A DNA stretch of 64,000 nt from positions 28,514 through 92,513 of the forward strand of contig CAMAVS010000009.1 in assembly GCA_945861665.1 (NCBI GenBank), read 5' to 3'. The notes under the pieces were generated by a model. That model was not told the origin of the DNA, did not search any database, and saw only the letters and a program-made list of their open reading frames with translations. This stretch comes from Chitinophaga pinensis. Its GTDB lineage: Bacteria > Bacteroidota > Bacteroidia > UBA4408. Below are positions 1 through 9,463 of the stretch, piece after piece. The position numbers and the translations under genes were made by a program. The stretch's first letter is position 1; every line of letters begins with the position of its first letter.

Positions 1-573
1 ATATGTTTCGAAAAGTTGTTCGACTGTGTTGATTATTTTGTGGTTAACGTAAGTTCACCAAACACACCAAATTTGCGTGCCTTACAAGAAAAAGAACCCT
101 TGAAAAAATTATTGTTGCGTGTTCAGGAATTAAATTTGCAGCATAAAAAAAGGAAACCGATACTCTTAAAAATTGCACCCGATTTAACGGATCATCAATT
201 GAACGACATAATTGAAATTGTAAAAGAAACCTGCATTGATGGAATAATTGCGACAAATACAACAATCTCAAGAGAACATCTTCAAACTACAAAAACAAAA
301 CTTGAAGCAATGGGTGCTGGTGGATTGAGCGGAAAACCCCTTACAAAAAGAGCATTGGAAGTAGTAAAATATTTGTCGAAAAAATCAAATAAAGCATTCC
401 CGATAATTGGTGTGGGCGGAATACACAGTGCCGAAGATGCACTAGATATGTTACAAGCAGGAGCATCGTTAGTACAACTTTATACAGGATTTATATATGA
501 AGGAGCAGGCTTGATAAAAAAAATAAACAAAGCAATAATCAACAACAATGAAACTGATAGAATGTCCTCGTGA
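1..573 (+). CDS. pyrD: Dihydroorotate dehydrogenase (quinone type), C-terminal part
   Basis: The reading frame is open at the left edge, so the N-terminus lies outside the window. The protein oxidises dihydroorotate to orotate in pyrimidine synthesis. Visible class 2 signatures are [11 protein letters not shown] (substrate/FMN loop), [26 protein letters not shown] and the closing [12 protein letters not shown], all in the expected order for the second half of the TIM barrel. The stop lies 26 bases inside the next gene, so the two are probably translated from one message. A TTG at 16 could be mistaken for a start, but the family homology continues upstream of it. Confidence 0.95.
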   Translation: MCFEKLFDCVDYFVVNVSSPNTPNLRALQEKEPLKKLLLRVQELNLQHKKRKPILLKIAPDLTDHQLNDIIEIVKETCIDGIIATNTTISREHLQTTKTKLEAMGAGGLSGKPLTKRALEVVKYLSKKSNKAFPIIGVGGIHSAEDALDMLQAGASLVQLYTGFIYEGAGLIKKINKAIINNNETDRMSS

Positions 574-1402
574 TGCAATGCAAGGCATTGAAACATTTAT
601 ACCCACCGAAGAAAAAATAAAGTACATCAATTCTATTTTGGAATGCGGTTTTGACACGATTGATTTTGGTAGTTTTGTTTCGCAAAAAAATATACCACAA
701 TTAAGGGATACAGCAGAAGTGTTGAGTAAATTAAATCTCTCTGCATCGTCTTCAAAATTATTAGCCATTGTTGCCAATCAACGAGGAGCTGAAGATGCTT
801 GCAATTTTGAAGAGATACAGTATTTGGGTTTTCCTTTCTCTATTTCAGAAACATTTCAGCAACGCAATACCAATTCAAGCATACAAGAATCTTTACTGCG
901 CGTAGAAGAAATACAAAAGCTGTGTGTAAAACATAAGAAGCAATTGGTGGTGTATATATCAATGGCATTCGGGAATCCTTATGGCGATGATTGGGGAAGC
1001 GAAATTGCCATACAATGGAGCAATAAAATAAATCAATTAGGAGTAAACATCATTGCCCTAGCAGACACAACAGGTGTTTCTTCCCCAAAGAGCATACATT
1101 ATCTTTTTAGCAATTTGATACCAGAATTAAAAAAAGTAGAGTTTGGAGCACACCTCCACTCTACCAAAGAAACCGCCACTGAAAAAATAAATGCCGCCAT
1201 TGAAAGTGGCTGCAAAAGATTCGATTCGGCCATACAAGGTTTTGGAGGTTGCCCAATGGCAACAGATAATTTAACGGGAAACATTGCTACCGAACAATTA
1301 CTGGAAACGTTGTCGTTTAAAAATATCAATACGCATTTGAATAAAACAAATTTCGATGCAGCCTATACCAATGCTACAAGCTTGTTTAACAAATATCATT
1401 AA
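548..1402 (+). CDS. mvaB: Hydroxymethylglutaryl-CoA lyase family protein
   Basis: This 284-residue protein belongs to the HMGL-like TIM-barrel family, which cleaves HMG-CoA to acetoacetate and acetyl-CoA in leucine and ketone metabolism. The N-terminal CPRDAMQG matches the metal/substrate motif of the family (normally PRDGLQ). [19 protein letters not shown] near residue 233 carries the catalytic cysteine loop. The metal-binding HLH is present, but the usual HxHDTxG reads HLHSTKE, a deviation from the canonical motif. The ATG at 548 lies inside the end of pyrD, which suggests translational coupling. Another HMGL-like specificity is possible because of the changed motif. Confidence 0.85.
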   Translation: MKLIECPRDAMQGIETFIPTEEKIKYINSILECGFDTIDFGSFVSQKNIPQLRDTAEVLSKLNLSASSSKLLAIVANQRGAEDACNFEEIQYLGFPFSISETFQQRNTNSSIQESLLRVEEIQKLCVKHKKQLVVYISMAFGNPYGDDWGSEIAIQWSNKINQLGVNIIALADTTGVSSPKSIHYLFSNLIPELKKVEFGAHLHSTKETATEKINAAIESGCKRFDSAIQGFGGCPMATDNLTGNIATEQLLETLSFKNINTHLNKTNFDAAYTNATSLFNKYH

Positions 1403-1408
1403 GCTATT

Positions 1409-2134
1409 TTAGCACAATAGATAGGAAAAAAACATTCCTAATACTATAGACAAAAACTTCACCCTGTTAAACTTGTGATTTTCGGTTGTTTCAAATAATA
1501 TGGTGGTTGAAATGTGCAAAAATATACCCACCACTACTGCCATAATATAGTTGTGATAGTGAGCTATATTGCTCACATCGGAAGCAATAAAATAATTCAG
1601 CAACGAACCAAGCGGAGCCATTAAAGTAAACACAAGCAATAGTAGTAAAATAACTTTTTTACTAATTCCCAACTCCATTAATAAAGTTGTTAAAGCAATA
1701 GAAATAGGAATGTTATGTATAATTATTCCTATAATAAGCGATCGAGAAGTATCGGTAAGGATGTTTGTTGTAAGTTCAGAAACAATGGGCATTCCTTCCA
1801 AAAAGGAGTGAATACACAAACTGATTAGCATCACAAAAGGAACAGTAGATTTTGCTTCCTTGTGTACGTGAACGTGACCATGTTCCAAACCTTCCGAAAA
1901 AAATTCAAGCAACAACTGAAACAAAAAACCAATCAGAATAAACAATCCTGTTTGCACTTTTGCTTCTTGGTATATTTCGGGAATTAAACTCAACACCGCT
2001 ACTCCAAATAAATAGGCGCCACTAAAAGCAAGCAATAATTTAAGTTGATGCTTTCCGGGTTTTATAAAAAAGATAACCGAACCACTTATAAAAGCAGTTA
2101 ATACGATATATATGTAGGCACTATAACTTGTCAT
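1409..2134 (-). CDS. ZIP family divalent metal transporter
   Basis: This 241-residue protein has about eight hydrophobic segments. A histidine-rich loop (HGHVHVH, near residues 84-90) sits in the position of the cytoplasmic metal-binding loop of ZIP transporters. The segments SLCIHSFLEGMPI and IGIIIHNIPISIALTTLL match the paired ZIP signature helices with their HxxxEG and HNxP metal ligands. It likely imports zinc or a related divalent metal. It overlaps the upstream methyltransferase gene by 14 bases and is the last gene of the leftward series. It converges on the HMG-CoA lyase gene with a six-base gap, so no separate terminator is visible. Confidence 0.85.
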   Translation of the reverse strand: MTSYSAYIYIVLTAFISGSVIFFIKPGKHQLKLLLAFSGAYLFGVAVLSLIPEIYQEAKVQTGLFILIGFLFQLLLEFFSEGLEHGHVHVHKEAKSTVPFVMLISLCIHSFLEGMPIVSELTTNILTDTSRSLIIGIIIHNIPISIALTTLLMELGISKKVILLLLLVFTLMAPLGSLLNYFIASDVSNIAHYHNYIMAVVVGIFLHISTTILFETTENHKFNRVKFLSIVLGMFFSYLLC

Positions 2135-2867
2135 AATTTTGCTTTTTACTTGCTACCAATATTAATCTATCCGATTGATCAAGATTAAAATCTTCCAACA
2201 AATAACTTCCATAAACTTGCTCCAATTGAAAACCGCAAACAGCGAAATATTCTTCAAAATCTTTTAAAGTAAGTGCCTGAACTTTTTCTTCGTACTCAAT
2301 AACCTTGTCTTTATCTGTTATACAAATATACTTTTTAATAATATTAGCTTCTACTTTTTTACTAATAGAAAAAACAACGCCTTCTATAGCTTTTGTTTCC
2401 TCTAATACGATGTTTGCAATTACTTTACTTGCATTAAAAAAATCGACAACCAATATTCCATTTGTTTTTAATGCATTGCTTGCTGCTTTTAACACCTTTA
2501 CATTATCTTTCGCATCATCAAAATAACCAATGCTGGTATATAAATTAAAAACCGCATCGTAATAATTTATTCTAAAATCATTACGCATATCATGCACGTA
2601 AAAATGCAAGTTTGCTTTCTCATAAGGTAAAGCACAGGAAATACTCTCTTCTGAGAGATCAATACCCGTTACATCAAAACCTTTTTCATTTAAGTGTTTT
2701 GAATGGCGACCTTTTCCGCAGGCAAGATCAAGTATATAGGAGTGTTCTTTAAGGCTTAATTTACACAACAAAGTATCCATAAAAAAACGAGCCTCCTTTT
2801 CATCTCTGTTCTTATAAAGCAAATGATAATAAGGGGAATTAAACCAATCTTTAAACCAATCGTTCAT
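2121..2867 (-). CDS. Class I SAM-dependent methyltransferase
   Basis: The 248-residue protein has the SAM-binding motif I (ILDLACGKGRHSKHL, about residues 43-57), then an acidic residue in DVTGIDLSEESI, and HDMRNDF followed by AVFNLYTSIGYF, as in small-molecule methyltransferases of the Methyltransf_25/11 type. The substrate cannot be told from the sequence. It is seven bases downstream of pdxH and overlaps the ZIP transporter gene, so it belongs to the leftward operon. The neighbours do not point to one pathway. Confidence 0.85.
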   Translation of the reverse strand: MNDWFKDWFNSPYYHLLYKNRDEKEARFFMDTLLCKLSLKEHSYILDLACGKGRHSKHLNEKGFDVTGIDLSEESISCALPYEKANLHFYVHDMRNDFRINYYDAVFNLYTSIGYFDDAKDNVKVLKAASNALKTNGILVVDFFNASKVIANIVLEETKAIEGVVFSISKKVEANIIKKYICITDKDKVIEYEEKVQALTLKDFEEYFAVCGFQLEQVYGSYLLEDFNLDQSDRLILVASKKQNYDKL

Positions 2868-2874
2868 CTGTATA

Positions 2875-3525
2875 TTAAGGAGACAGTCGTGTTATTATCC
2901 AATTCCTATCTGGTAATAATTTATATGCAATCCGATCGTGCAATCTATTCGGTCGTCCTTGCCAAAATTCAAGTATGTAAGGACTGACACTATATCCTCC
3001 CCAATGAGATGGACGTGGAATATCATTATTTTCAAATTTCTTCTCAAATTGCGTTACTTTAATTTCCAATTCTTCACGACTAATTACTTCACTCTGCTCA
3101 GATGCCCAAGCACTTATTTGACTTTCGCGCGGACGTGAATTAAAATAATCGTCAGATAATTTTGCAGATAATTTTTGTACTTCGCCTTCTATTCTAACTT
3201 GTCGTTCCAGTTGAGGCCAAAAAAAAGTAAGTGCTATTTTGTTATTAGCATTCATTTCCTTTCCTTTTTTACTATTGTAATTGGAATAGAAAAAAATCCC
3301 TTCTGCCGAAATATTTCGCACCAATACAATACGGGATGAAGGCTGTCCACCAGATGAAACAGTTGAGAGCATTACGGCATTAGGCTCGTGCACTTCTGCC
3401 AGTATAGCTTCATTCATCCAATATTCCAATTGAGTTATGCCATTTTCTTTTACATCCTTTTCGCTCAACAATTCGAGCGTATATTGTTTGCGAAGATTGT
3501 AAATATGTTGCTGGTTATTTTCCAT
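2875..3525 (-). CDS. pdxH: Pyridoxamine 5'-phosphate oxidase
   Basis: This 216-residue protein is full length for PdxH, which oxidises pyridoxamine/pyridoxine 5'-phosphate to PLP using FMN. Signatures seen in order: QPSSRIVLVRN (FMN phosphate binding), FFYSNYNSKKGKEM, NNKIALTFFWP, ERQVRIEGEVQ, YFNSRPRESQISAWAS, and the PROSITE-type C-terminal EFWQGRPNRLHDR with WIITRLSP. Translation probably starts at the ATG of 3523-3525. It lies ten bases downstream of the ABC permease gene. Confidence 0.96.
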   Translation of the reverse strand: MENNQQHIYNLRKQYTLELLSEKDVKENGITQLEYWMNEAILAEVHEPNAVMLSTVSSGGQPSSRIVLVRNISAEGIFFYSNYNSKKGKEMNANNKIALTFFWPQLERQVRIEGEVQKLSAKLSDDYFNSRPRESQISAWASEQSEVISREELEIKVTQFEKKFENNDIPRPSHWGGYSVSPYILEFWQGRPNRLHDRIAYKLLPDRNWIITRLSP

Positions 3526-3534
3526 GGGAGCAAA

Positions 3535-4848
3535 TTATTTTTTTTGCCGAGGGTCCAATGCATCTGTTAATCCCTCACCGACCAAATTATACACAGTAAC
3601 GGTAACAAATATAGCTAGACCAGGAAATACAGCTAGCCACCAAGCACCTGTATTTTGTCGGGATGCAGATAGTAATGAGCCCCAAGTAAGTGATTCAGCA
3701 GGAACGCCAATACCTAAAAAGGATAGTGTTGCTTCAGTAAGTATAGCTGATGCAATTCCAAAAGCAATAGCAATGAGAACAGGAGATAAGGCATTTGGAA
3801 TAGCATGCTTGAACACAATTCTTTTCTCAGAATAACCCAATGCGTTTGCTGCTTCAATAAATTCTAAATTTCTAACTTTTAATAACTCTGCCCTAATGAA
3901 ACGAGCAATACCCGTCCAACCTGTTAAGCCAATAATAATCATTACAATAAAAATAGAAGGCTTGGCGATTGCAACAACTGAAATAATAAGGAAAAGTGTA
4001 GGTATAGATACCATTATTTCGATTAAACGAGAGATAACAATATCGATGGGGATTTTAATTTTTACAGCAAGGAAAGGAACAAGCTTTGTTATACGCGCTA
4101 AGAAATTAGCAGTAAACATCGTTGCAATAATGATTATCATACTTATTAAAAACTCCCAGAAAAATTTACCGAACGAAATGGCAATGGCATCCGATAAAAT
4201 GTAAGAACGAGAACCAAATCCGTAAAACAAGGCTGCCATAAAAAACACGACATTTAAAATAAGTCTTCCCCTTGATATTCTCAATCTATCATCACCAAAA
4301 TAACCGGCAATAGAACCAAGTAAAATTCCAATTAAAGAAGCAATGCTCATTGACACCAATCCAACAAACAAGGCAATGCGTGTACCGTGAATCATACCTG
4401 ATAGTACATCGTGACCAAGTTCATCAGTACCCAACCAATGCCTCCAACGAGTAGATTTAATAGACTGTTCACCAAAAGGACTTACCGACTGTGCATTGTC
4501 GGAATCGATATTTTTGGGAACATAAGGAATGAGTGGGAAAACTACCCAGTCGTACTCCAAATTTTTCCATTCTACATTTTGAAGATCGTATTGCCATTCG
4601 GCTAAACCTAAATCAACCGCATAACTTCTCAATAATGGGAAATAGGTATTGCCCTTGTATTTTGCAATCAAGGGTTTATCGTTGGCAAAAAAATCGGCAA
4701 AAATGGCAATGGCAACTAGCAGAACAATGAACTTCAGAGCAAAAACTGCTACCCTGTTTTTCTTGAATTGCTTTTTTACATTCGCCCAAAAACTTTGGTC
4801 GGATGCAGCCAATTGTTGCTTTTTCTCTATATCTGTTACCTCACTCAT
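3535..4848 (-). CDS. Peptide ABC transporter permease (OppC/DppC type)
   Basis: The 437-residue membrane protein is longer than the usual ~300 residues. The N-terminus carries one membrane helix near residues 35-52 and a long extracytoplasmic stretch ending in WRHWLGTDELGHDVLSGMIHGTR, the conserved entry into the binding-protein-dependent transport domain. The EAA loop, EAANALGYSEKRIVFKHAIP, contacts the ATPase. GIGVPAESLTWGSLL and a short tail ending in LDPRQKK follow. It pairs with the permease just upstream (2-base gap) and with the binding protein beyond. No ATPase gene lies in this cluster, so the energising subunits must be encoded elsewhere. Confidence 0.9.
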   Translation of the reverse strand: MSEVTDIEKKQQLAASDQSFWANVKKQFKKNRVAVFALKFIVLLVAIAIFADFFANDKPLIAKYKGNTYFPLLRSYAVDLGLAEWQYDLQNVEWKNLEYDWVVFPLIPYVPKNIDSDNAQSVSPFGEQSIKSTRWRHWLGTDELGHDVLSGMIHGTRIALFVGLVSMSIASLIGILLGSIAGYFGDDRLRISRGRLILNVVFFMAALFYGFGSRSYILSDAIAISFGKFFWEFLISMIIIIATMFTANFLARITKLVPFLAVKIKIPIDIVISRLIEIMVSIPTLFLIISVVAIAKPSIFIVMIIIGLTGWTGIARFIRAELLKVRNLEFIEAANALGYSEKRIVFKHAIPNALSPVLIAIAFGIASAILTEATLSFLGIGVPAESLTWGSLLSASRQNTGAWWLAVFPGLAIFVTVTVYNLVGEGLTDALDPRQKK

Positions 4849-4850
4849 AT

Positions 4851-6275
4851 CTATTTTTTACTGGAGAATGAAATACGTGGATCAATTGCAGCATATAATA
4901 TATCAGCAACTAAATTTCCTACCAAGGTAAGGATGGCGGTAAACATCATAACCGTAAATACTATGGGATAGTTACGAGAGATAAGTGCTTCTAAACTTAT
5001 TTTACCCATTCCCGGAATTGAAAATATTTGTTCGATGGCAAAAGAACCCGATATAGCCAAAGGAAAAATACTTGCAAACAAGGTGATAATAGGAAGCAAT
5101 GAATTTCTCAATGCGTGTTTCCACACTACATCCTTTTCATCCAAGCCTTTTGCTCTTGCTGTACGAATATAATCTTGTCCGATTACATTTAACATAGCCC
5201 CTCTCATTTGCCTTGAAATAAAAGCCAAAGAAGCATATGTTAAACAAAATAAAGGTAATACTAAGTGGAATGAAGTTTCCCAGAAACGATCAAAGAAAGG
5301 TGCATCATCAGGCAAATTCCCCAATCCGAATGCAGGAAAAACATCATAATAATCACCGCCACAAAAGAAAACGATGAGCATAGTGGCTATCCAAAAATTG
5401 GGTAAAGAATACAACATAAACAAGAAAGTGGTGATAACTCTTTCCGACCTTTTACCTTTTTTTACAGCAGACAATACACCTAAAGGAATAGCTAAAATAT
5501 ATGCCAATATCATCGACATTAAACTCAGCAACAAGGTCCATCTAACTGCATCCCAAATAACCGATGAAACAGGGCGTTTATCCTGATAAGAAATACCAAA
5601 ATCGCCCACCAAAAAATGAGATATCCAACGGTGGTATTGATTCTCAAAACCGTACCAATGTACCGTTGGAACATATCGTGTATATGGAGAACTGTTTACC
5701 CACATATTATTGTATGCCTCCTTTGTTGCAATATAAAATCCAATGTTGGTTCTAATTTCAGGATTTTCATTGAATACAAAATCAAGGTTGGAGAATATTG
5801 TTTTTATTCTTGCATTATCGTAGGTATCGTACAATGAGCTTACGTAATCACGCACTTTGATCAGTGCAGTTGCATTCGTTTCTGTTTTTGGCAAGGCATA
5901 AATTGTATTCTCGAAACTTTTTGTTTGCATATAGTAATTTGCAACATCACTCCAGTTACCGTATTGAAAAGCCAAGCGCTGCAATACATCGCGGTGATTT
6001 TTTTTTGGGACCCTGTGTAAGGTATCTGTACAAGATGCATTTGTAAACGAAAAATAGAATACAGGTAGGTCGAAACCCAATTGATGACGAATATCATTGT
6101 ATGCTTTTTCGGTTGCCAGTTTTTGAGATGCCTGCCCTTCTCCACCTGCATTCTTGTTCAGCATCGTATCAACAGGGTCACCAGGAGCATTTAAACTTAT
6201 AACAAAGGTAAGCAAGGATATTGCAAACAATGTGGGAATAAAAATAAGTAACCTTTTAAATATGTATTTAAACAT
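4851..6275 (-). CDS. Peptide ABC transporter permease (OppB/DppB type)
   Basis: The 474-residue protein begins with the typical DppB N-terminus (ending RRLLIFIPTLFAISLLTF-like, with FNAPGDP replaced by LNAPGDP). About 150 extra residues follow between the first and second membrane helices, before the normal FLVGDFGISYQDKRPVSSVIW region. The EAA loop is YIRTARAKGLDEKDVVWKHAL and the family signature SIPGMGKISLEAL follows. The large insertion should lie outside the membrane. It is cotranscribed with the binding lipoprotein upstream and the second permease downstream. The family and topology are clear; the substrate (peptides) is inferred. Confidence 0.9.
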   Translation of the reverse strand: MFKYIFKRLLIFIPTLFAISLLTFVISLNAPGDPVDTMLNKNAGGEGQASQKLATEKAYNDIRHQLGFDLPVFYFSFTNASCTDTLHRVPKKNHRDVLQRLAFQYGNWSDVANYYMQTKSFENTIYALPKTETNATALIKVRDYVSSLYDTYDNARIKTIFSNLDFVFNENPEIRTNIGFYIATKEAYNNMWVNSSPYTRYVPTVHWYGFENQYHRWISHFLVGDFGISYQDKRPVSSVIWDAVRWTLLLSLMSMILAYILAIPLGVLSAVKKGKRSERVITTFLFMLYSLPNFWIATMLIVFFCGGDYYDVFPAFGLGNLPDDAPFFDRFWETSFHLVLPLFCLTYASLAFISRQMRGAMLNVIGQDYIRTARAKGLDEKDVVWKHALRNSLLPIITLFASIFPLAISGSFAIEQIFSIPGMGKISLEALISRNYPIVFTVMMFTAILTLVGNLVADILYAAIDPRISFSSKK

Positions 6276-6294
6276 TTAGCTTTATGATGGCTGT

Positions 6295-8067
6295 TTATTT
6301 AGCTACTTTAAATCCTGCTTCCCAAAAGCCCGGACGTGTTACAGATGTTTCCGCATTTTCAAATCGTTTATGAATGGCTATCCTTTCAGTAGGAGCCCAT
6401 AAATAAATGTAAGAAACCTCATCGTGTAATACTTGCTGTAATTGCTTTTCTAACATACCTCTTTTTACTTCATCAATTTGAATACGAATAGAATCAATCA
6501 AAGCATCCGACTCTTTATTTCCAAATCCCGTGTAGTTTGAGCCACCGTTATATGATTCGGTATGGTAAATTTGTTTCGGATCATTTGGGATAGGGGTTCC
6601 TATCCAAGCACCAAAAAACATTTCTATTTTATGTGCTTTACAATTGTCGAGATACACCGACCACTCCTGAGCCACCACATTTACTTTTATTCCAATTTTA
6701 GCTGCCTCTTCTTGGAACAATAATGCCACCGATTTTCTTTCATCGTTACCGGAGTTAACGGCAAAATCAAAGGACAAATCTACACGCTCGTTGTTAATCA
6801 TTTTATCCAAGGTGCCATCACCGTTACTGTCTTTCCAACCAGCTTGAGCCAATAAAGTTTTTGCTTTTTGAGGATTAAAATCATATGGAGTAATAGATGA
6901 GTTGTATACATCCTTTTTTGAAGGATGAACATAACCAACCACACGCTGAGCTTGACCATACTTAATGGTTTTTATCATCTTATCAACATCCACCAAATGT
7001 GCAAATGCTTGGCGGGTAAGTTTATCTTGAAACTTAGGTAAACGTGTATTAATACCAATGTATGTGTAAGCTAACTGCATTGGAGTGTAGGCATTAAAAT
7101 TCTCTGTAAATTTTGCCGAATTCGGTAAATCCTTAAAATCTTTTGATTTAATGGAATACATCACATCTAAATTGCCTGCTTTTAATGCAACCAAAGCAGT
7201 TGTTTGGTCATTAATAGTTTGGTAAATAATTTTAGGAGGGAAGGCTTCAAAGAAACAGTTTTTCTCTTTTACCATATCGCCCCACCATTTATCCTTACGC
7301 ACCAATACGATGCGTTGTCCTGTTGCCCACTCTTCTAATTTGTAAGCACCGCTACCACCAATATATTCTTTTTCACGTTGTCTTTTCTCGGAATTAAAAT
7401 CAGTTGCAAATTCATTTATTTTAGGGTCGTTGGAAAGCTTATCCTTATCCTCGTTTAACTGCTTAATAGTAAAACCGTTCATTAAACCTTTTGTATCGTA
7501 TAAGTATGCAGGCATAATAGGGTAATCACCGCTGGAAGCTTCTGCCAATATATATACACGGTCACTTATGAGGGTAAACTTCTTAGGGTTTTCGGGGTAA
7601 AACTTTATGTCGCGAATAAACTCATAATAGGGCTTATTGTTTTCATTTTTTACTTTCGGATTTTTAATAACTTTTAGCGTAAACTCAACATCTTTAGCAG
7701 TAATGGGTGTTCCATTATCCCAAGTAGCTTCGGTTCTTATTTCATAGGTAATCATTAAGCCCTTTCCATCCTCTGTTTTTTCAATAAGTGGACGACCAAG
7801 AGCAAGAACTGGAATCAATTCCAACGTTTTAAAATCAATATTCAACAATTGCGAGTACATATTGGTTAAAATATAGCCTGAACTAGCATCTGAATAAATT
7901 ATAGGATTAAGCATATCGGCATCGGAAAGCTCCCAAATAATTACTTCTGGCTTACCACCTTTCACTTCCTTTTTATCTGAACCACCTGATGAACAACCCG
8001 TAAACAGAGTGGGAACAATACAAACAGATATTACAAATGTGATTTTAAATAATTTGTACAAACACAT
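6295..8067 (-). CDS. Peptide-binding lipoprotein of ABC transporter (SBP family 5)
   Basis: This 590-residue lipoprotein has a signal peptide ending in the lipobox LFTGC (cysteine 25), then GSDKK and a solute-binding domain of the DppA/OppA type. Supporting segments are ELSDADMLNPIIYSDASSG, WDNGTPITAKDVEFTLKVIK, DLDVMYS-like text, TRQAFAHLVDVDKMI and NPQKAKTLLAQAGWKDSNGDGTLDK. It is the first gene of the leftward transport operon, 19 bases upstream of the DppB-like permease. A TATATTTG box 36 bases before the ATG is a good -7 element for the operon. The ligand is probably oligopeptides, but this cannot be fixed from sequence alone. Confidence 0.92.
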   Translation of the reverse strand: MCLYKLFKITFVISVCIVPTLFTGCSSGGSDKKEVKGGKPEVIIWELSDADMLNPIIYSDASSGYILTNMYSQLLNIDFKTLELIPVLALGRPLIEKTEDGKGLMITYEIRTEATWDNGTPITAKDVEFTLKVIKNPKVKNENNKPYYEFIRDIKFYPENPKKFTLISDRVYILAEASSGDYPIMPAYLYDTKGLMNGFTIKQLNEDKDKLSNDPKINEFATDFNSEKRQREKEYIGGSGAYKLEEWATGQRIVLVRKDKWWGDMVKEKNCFFEAFPPKIIYQTINDQTTALVALKAGNLDVMYSIKSKDFKDLPNSAKFTENFNAYTPMQLAYTYIGINTRLPKFQDKLTRQAFAHLVDVDKMIKTIKYGQAQRVVGYVHPSKKDVYNSSITPYDFNPQKAKTLLAQAGWKDSNGDGTLDKMINNERVDLSFDFAVNSGNDERKSVALLFQEEAAKIGIKVNVVAQEWSVYLDNCKAHKIEMFFGAWIGTPIPNDPKQIYHTESYNGGSNYTGFGNKESDALIDSIRIQIDEVKRGMLEKQLQQVLHDEVSYIYLWAPTERIAIHKRFENAETSVTRPGFWEAGFKVAK

Positions 8068-8103
8068 AGAATTTTAATTTAAACACTTGTTTTTAATGGA
8101 ATG

Positions 8104-8111
8104 CAAATATA
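8104..8111 (-). promoter_or_regulatory. Bacteroidota -7 box for the transport operon
   Basis: On the minus strand this reads TATATTTG, a match to the TAnnTTTG -7 element of Bacteroidota primary sigma promoters. It lies 36 bases upstream of the binding lipoprotein ATG. I do not see a clean TTTG at the -33 position. Confidence 0.5.
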
Positions 8112-8185
8112 GTATTCCAAAATTATAAACTTTATTATTTTAGATTAATATTGTGTTTTTGAAGACAAGAAAAATGAAATCTTTT

Positions 8186-8215
8186 TTTGAATAGTAAAAA
8201 CTATTTATACCTTTG
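8186..8215 (+). promoter_or_regulatory. Promoter of the tRNA-Ser/Pro/Arg cluster
   Basis: TTTG at 8186-8189 and TACCTTTG at 8208-8215 are separated by 18 bases, an excellent match to the TTTG-N(17-23)-TAnnTTTG primary promoter of Bacteroidota. The tRNA-Ser gene begins 24 bases further on. Confidence 0.75.
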
Positions 8216-8238
8216 CAAACCCTTTTTGGGAGGTGAGA

Positions 8239-8328
<90 letters not shown>

Positions 8329-8392
8329 GTTAAAAGATTAGATTAAATTTAGTTCATTATTTATTGATTATTGTAGCAATCATTTGCTAATT

Positions 8393-8467
8393 CGGGATGT
8401 AGCGTAGTCCGGTCATCGCGCCTGGTTTGGGACCAGGAGGTCGCAAGTTCGAATCTTGCCATCCCGA
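8393..8467 (+). tRNA. tRNA-Pro (TGG)
   Basis: The acceptor arm CGGGATG/CATCCCG pairs fully. The anticodon stem CCTGG/CCAGG encloses TTTGGGA, giving anticodon TGG. The T-arm is GCAAGTTCGAATCTTGC. The discriminator is A and no CCA is encoded. Confidence 0.97.
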
Positions 8468-8520
8468 CTTTTTTCTCCTATGCAATTTGCATTATTGAAT
8501 GTATTTTTTCGTTTCTTATT

Positions 8521-8594
8521 GGTTCCGTAGCTCAGCTGGATAGAGCAACTGCCTTCTAAGCAGTAGGCCATTGGTTCGAATCCAATCGGAATCA
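8521..8594 (+). tRNA. tRNA-Arg (TCT)
   Basis: The acceptor arm GGTTCCG/CGGAATC pairs with one G-T. The anticodon stem ACTGC/GCAGT encloses CTTCTAA, giving anticodon TCT. The T-arm is ATTGGTTCGAATCCAAT. No CCA is encoded. It is the last tRNA of the cluster and borders the region of degraded genes, a position often used by integrating elements. Confidence 0.97.
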
Positions 8595-8686
8595 CTTACT
8601 ACCAGAGGGTTTTAACGAAATCAAAAAGCCCCAAAAAATAATTTGCAATTAATTTGCAATTATTTTTTTGTCTTATCCCGAATCTT

Positions 8687-8803
8687 TTAGTTTTTCGCAA
8701 CAGAATTTTTTGCCTTTTCCTCCTCCTCTTTTGAATTTAAATACAGCACATAAACAACCACACCAGTAACCAAAATAATTCCTAAGATTGGTAACAATAA
8801 ATC
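8687..8803 (-). pseudogene. Cut-off C-terminus of a small membrane protein
   Basis: Reading leftward from 8803, a 38-codon frame encodes a hydrophobic helix (DLLLPILGIILVTGVVVYVL) followed by a charged tail (YLNSKEEEEKAKNSVAKN) and a TAA at 8687-8689. This looks like the membrane anchor and tail of a small protein. No start is visible: the frame meets a stop a few codons upstream, within sequence that on the plus strand reads as viperin. The join near 8804 is therefore probably a deletion or recombination boundary. The family is unknown. Confidence 0.5.
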
Positions 8804-9463
8804 GGAGGAAGGGCTATTTCAGGAAAAACAGCTCTTCTACTCGATTACTATAAATCTCTTGTCGACCGTATTAAACAATATGGTTATGGTCTAAAAATAA
8901 ATACAGTGGTCAGCAGCAAAAACTACAGTGAGGATATGTCAGAGTTTATTCGCTATGCTAAGCCCAAACGATGGAAACTCTTCTAAGTACTAACTATAAC
9001 AGGACAAAATGATAAAAACATTGAAGAATTCAAAATTTCAGATGAACAGTTTCAAACCTTTTTAAAAAATCACAACAACTTGGAAAACATAACTGATATA
9101 ATACCAGAATCAAATAGCTAAATGAAAGGCTCTTATGCAATGGTTGACCCAGCAGGCAGATTTTATGATAACGCAAAAGGTAAACATAATTATAGCAGAC
9201 CCATATTAGAAATTGGAGCTCGTCTTGCCATTCAACAAGTAAACTATGACTTTTCAAAATTTGTTGATAGAGGTGGTATTTATCAATGGCAAAAAAATAA
9301 AACAAAAAATTACAAAAGAATAACTCTTTCAGGAGAAGTTGCATCTGGAAAAAGTTCGGTTGGAAAAGTATTGGCCGAACAACTGAATTTCTCTTTTGTT
9401 TCTATAGGAAATAAAACAAGGTCGTATGCTAGCTCACAAAATTTAAGTATAGTTGAATTTTAA
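8804..9463 (+). pseudogene. Truncated viperin-nucleotide kinase fusion, with in-frame stops
   Basis: One frame (phase of 9122) runs through two TAA stops (8984-8986 and 9119-9121) with continuous similarity to prokaryotic viperins. It contains GRAISGK, LKINTVVSSKNYSEDM, RYAKPKRWKLF, then VLTITGQND and DIIPESNS. After the second stop come GSYAMVDPAGRFYDN and the C-terminal viperin end FVDRGGIYQW. Both stops sit where the family normally has glutamine (KxFQVL, ESN-Q), consistent with CAA to TAA changes. The radical SAM CxxxCxxC part is missing. The frame then continues into a P-loop kinase start, ITLSGEVASGKSSVGKVLAEQL, which breaks off at 9463. Viperins make antiviral ddh-nucleotides and often accompany NMP kinases. 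This copy cannot be active. Confidence 0.85.

Noticed and set aside
8413..8595. Leftward 60-residue ORF covering tRNA-Pro and tRNA-Arg
   Set aside because: It is the reverse complement of two tRNA genes; such ORFs are frequent false predictions.
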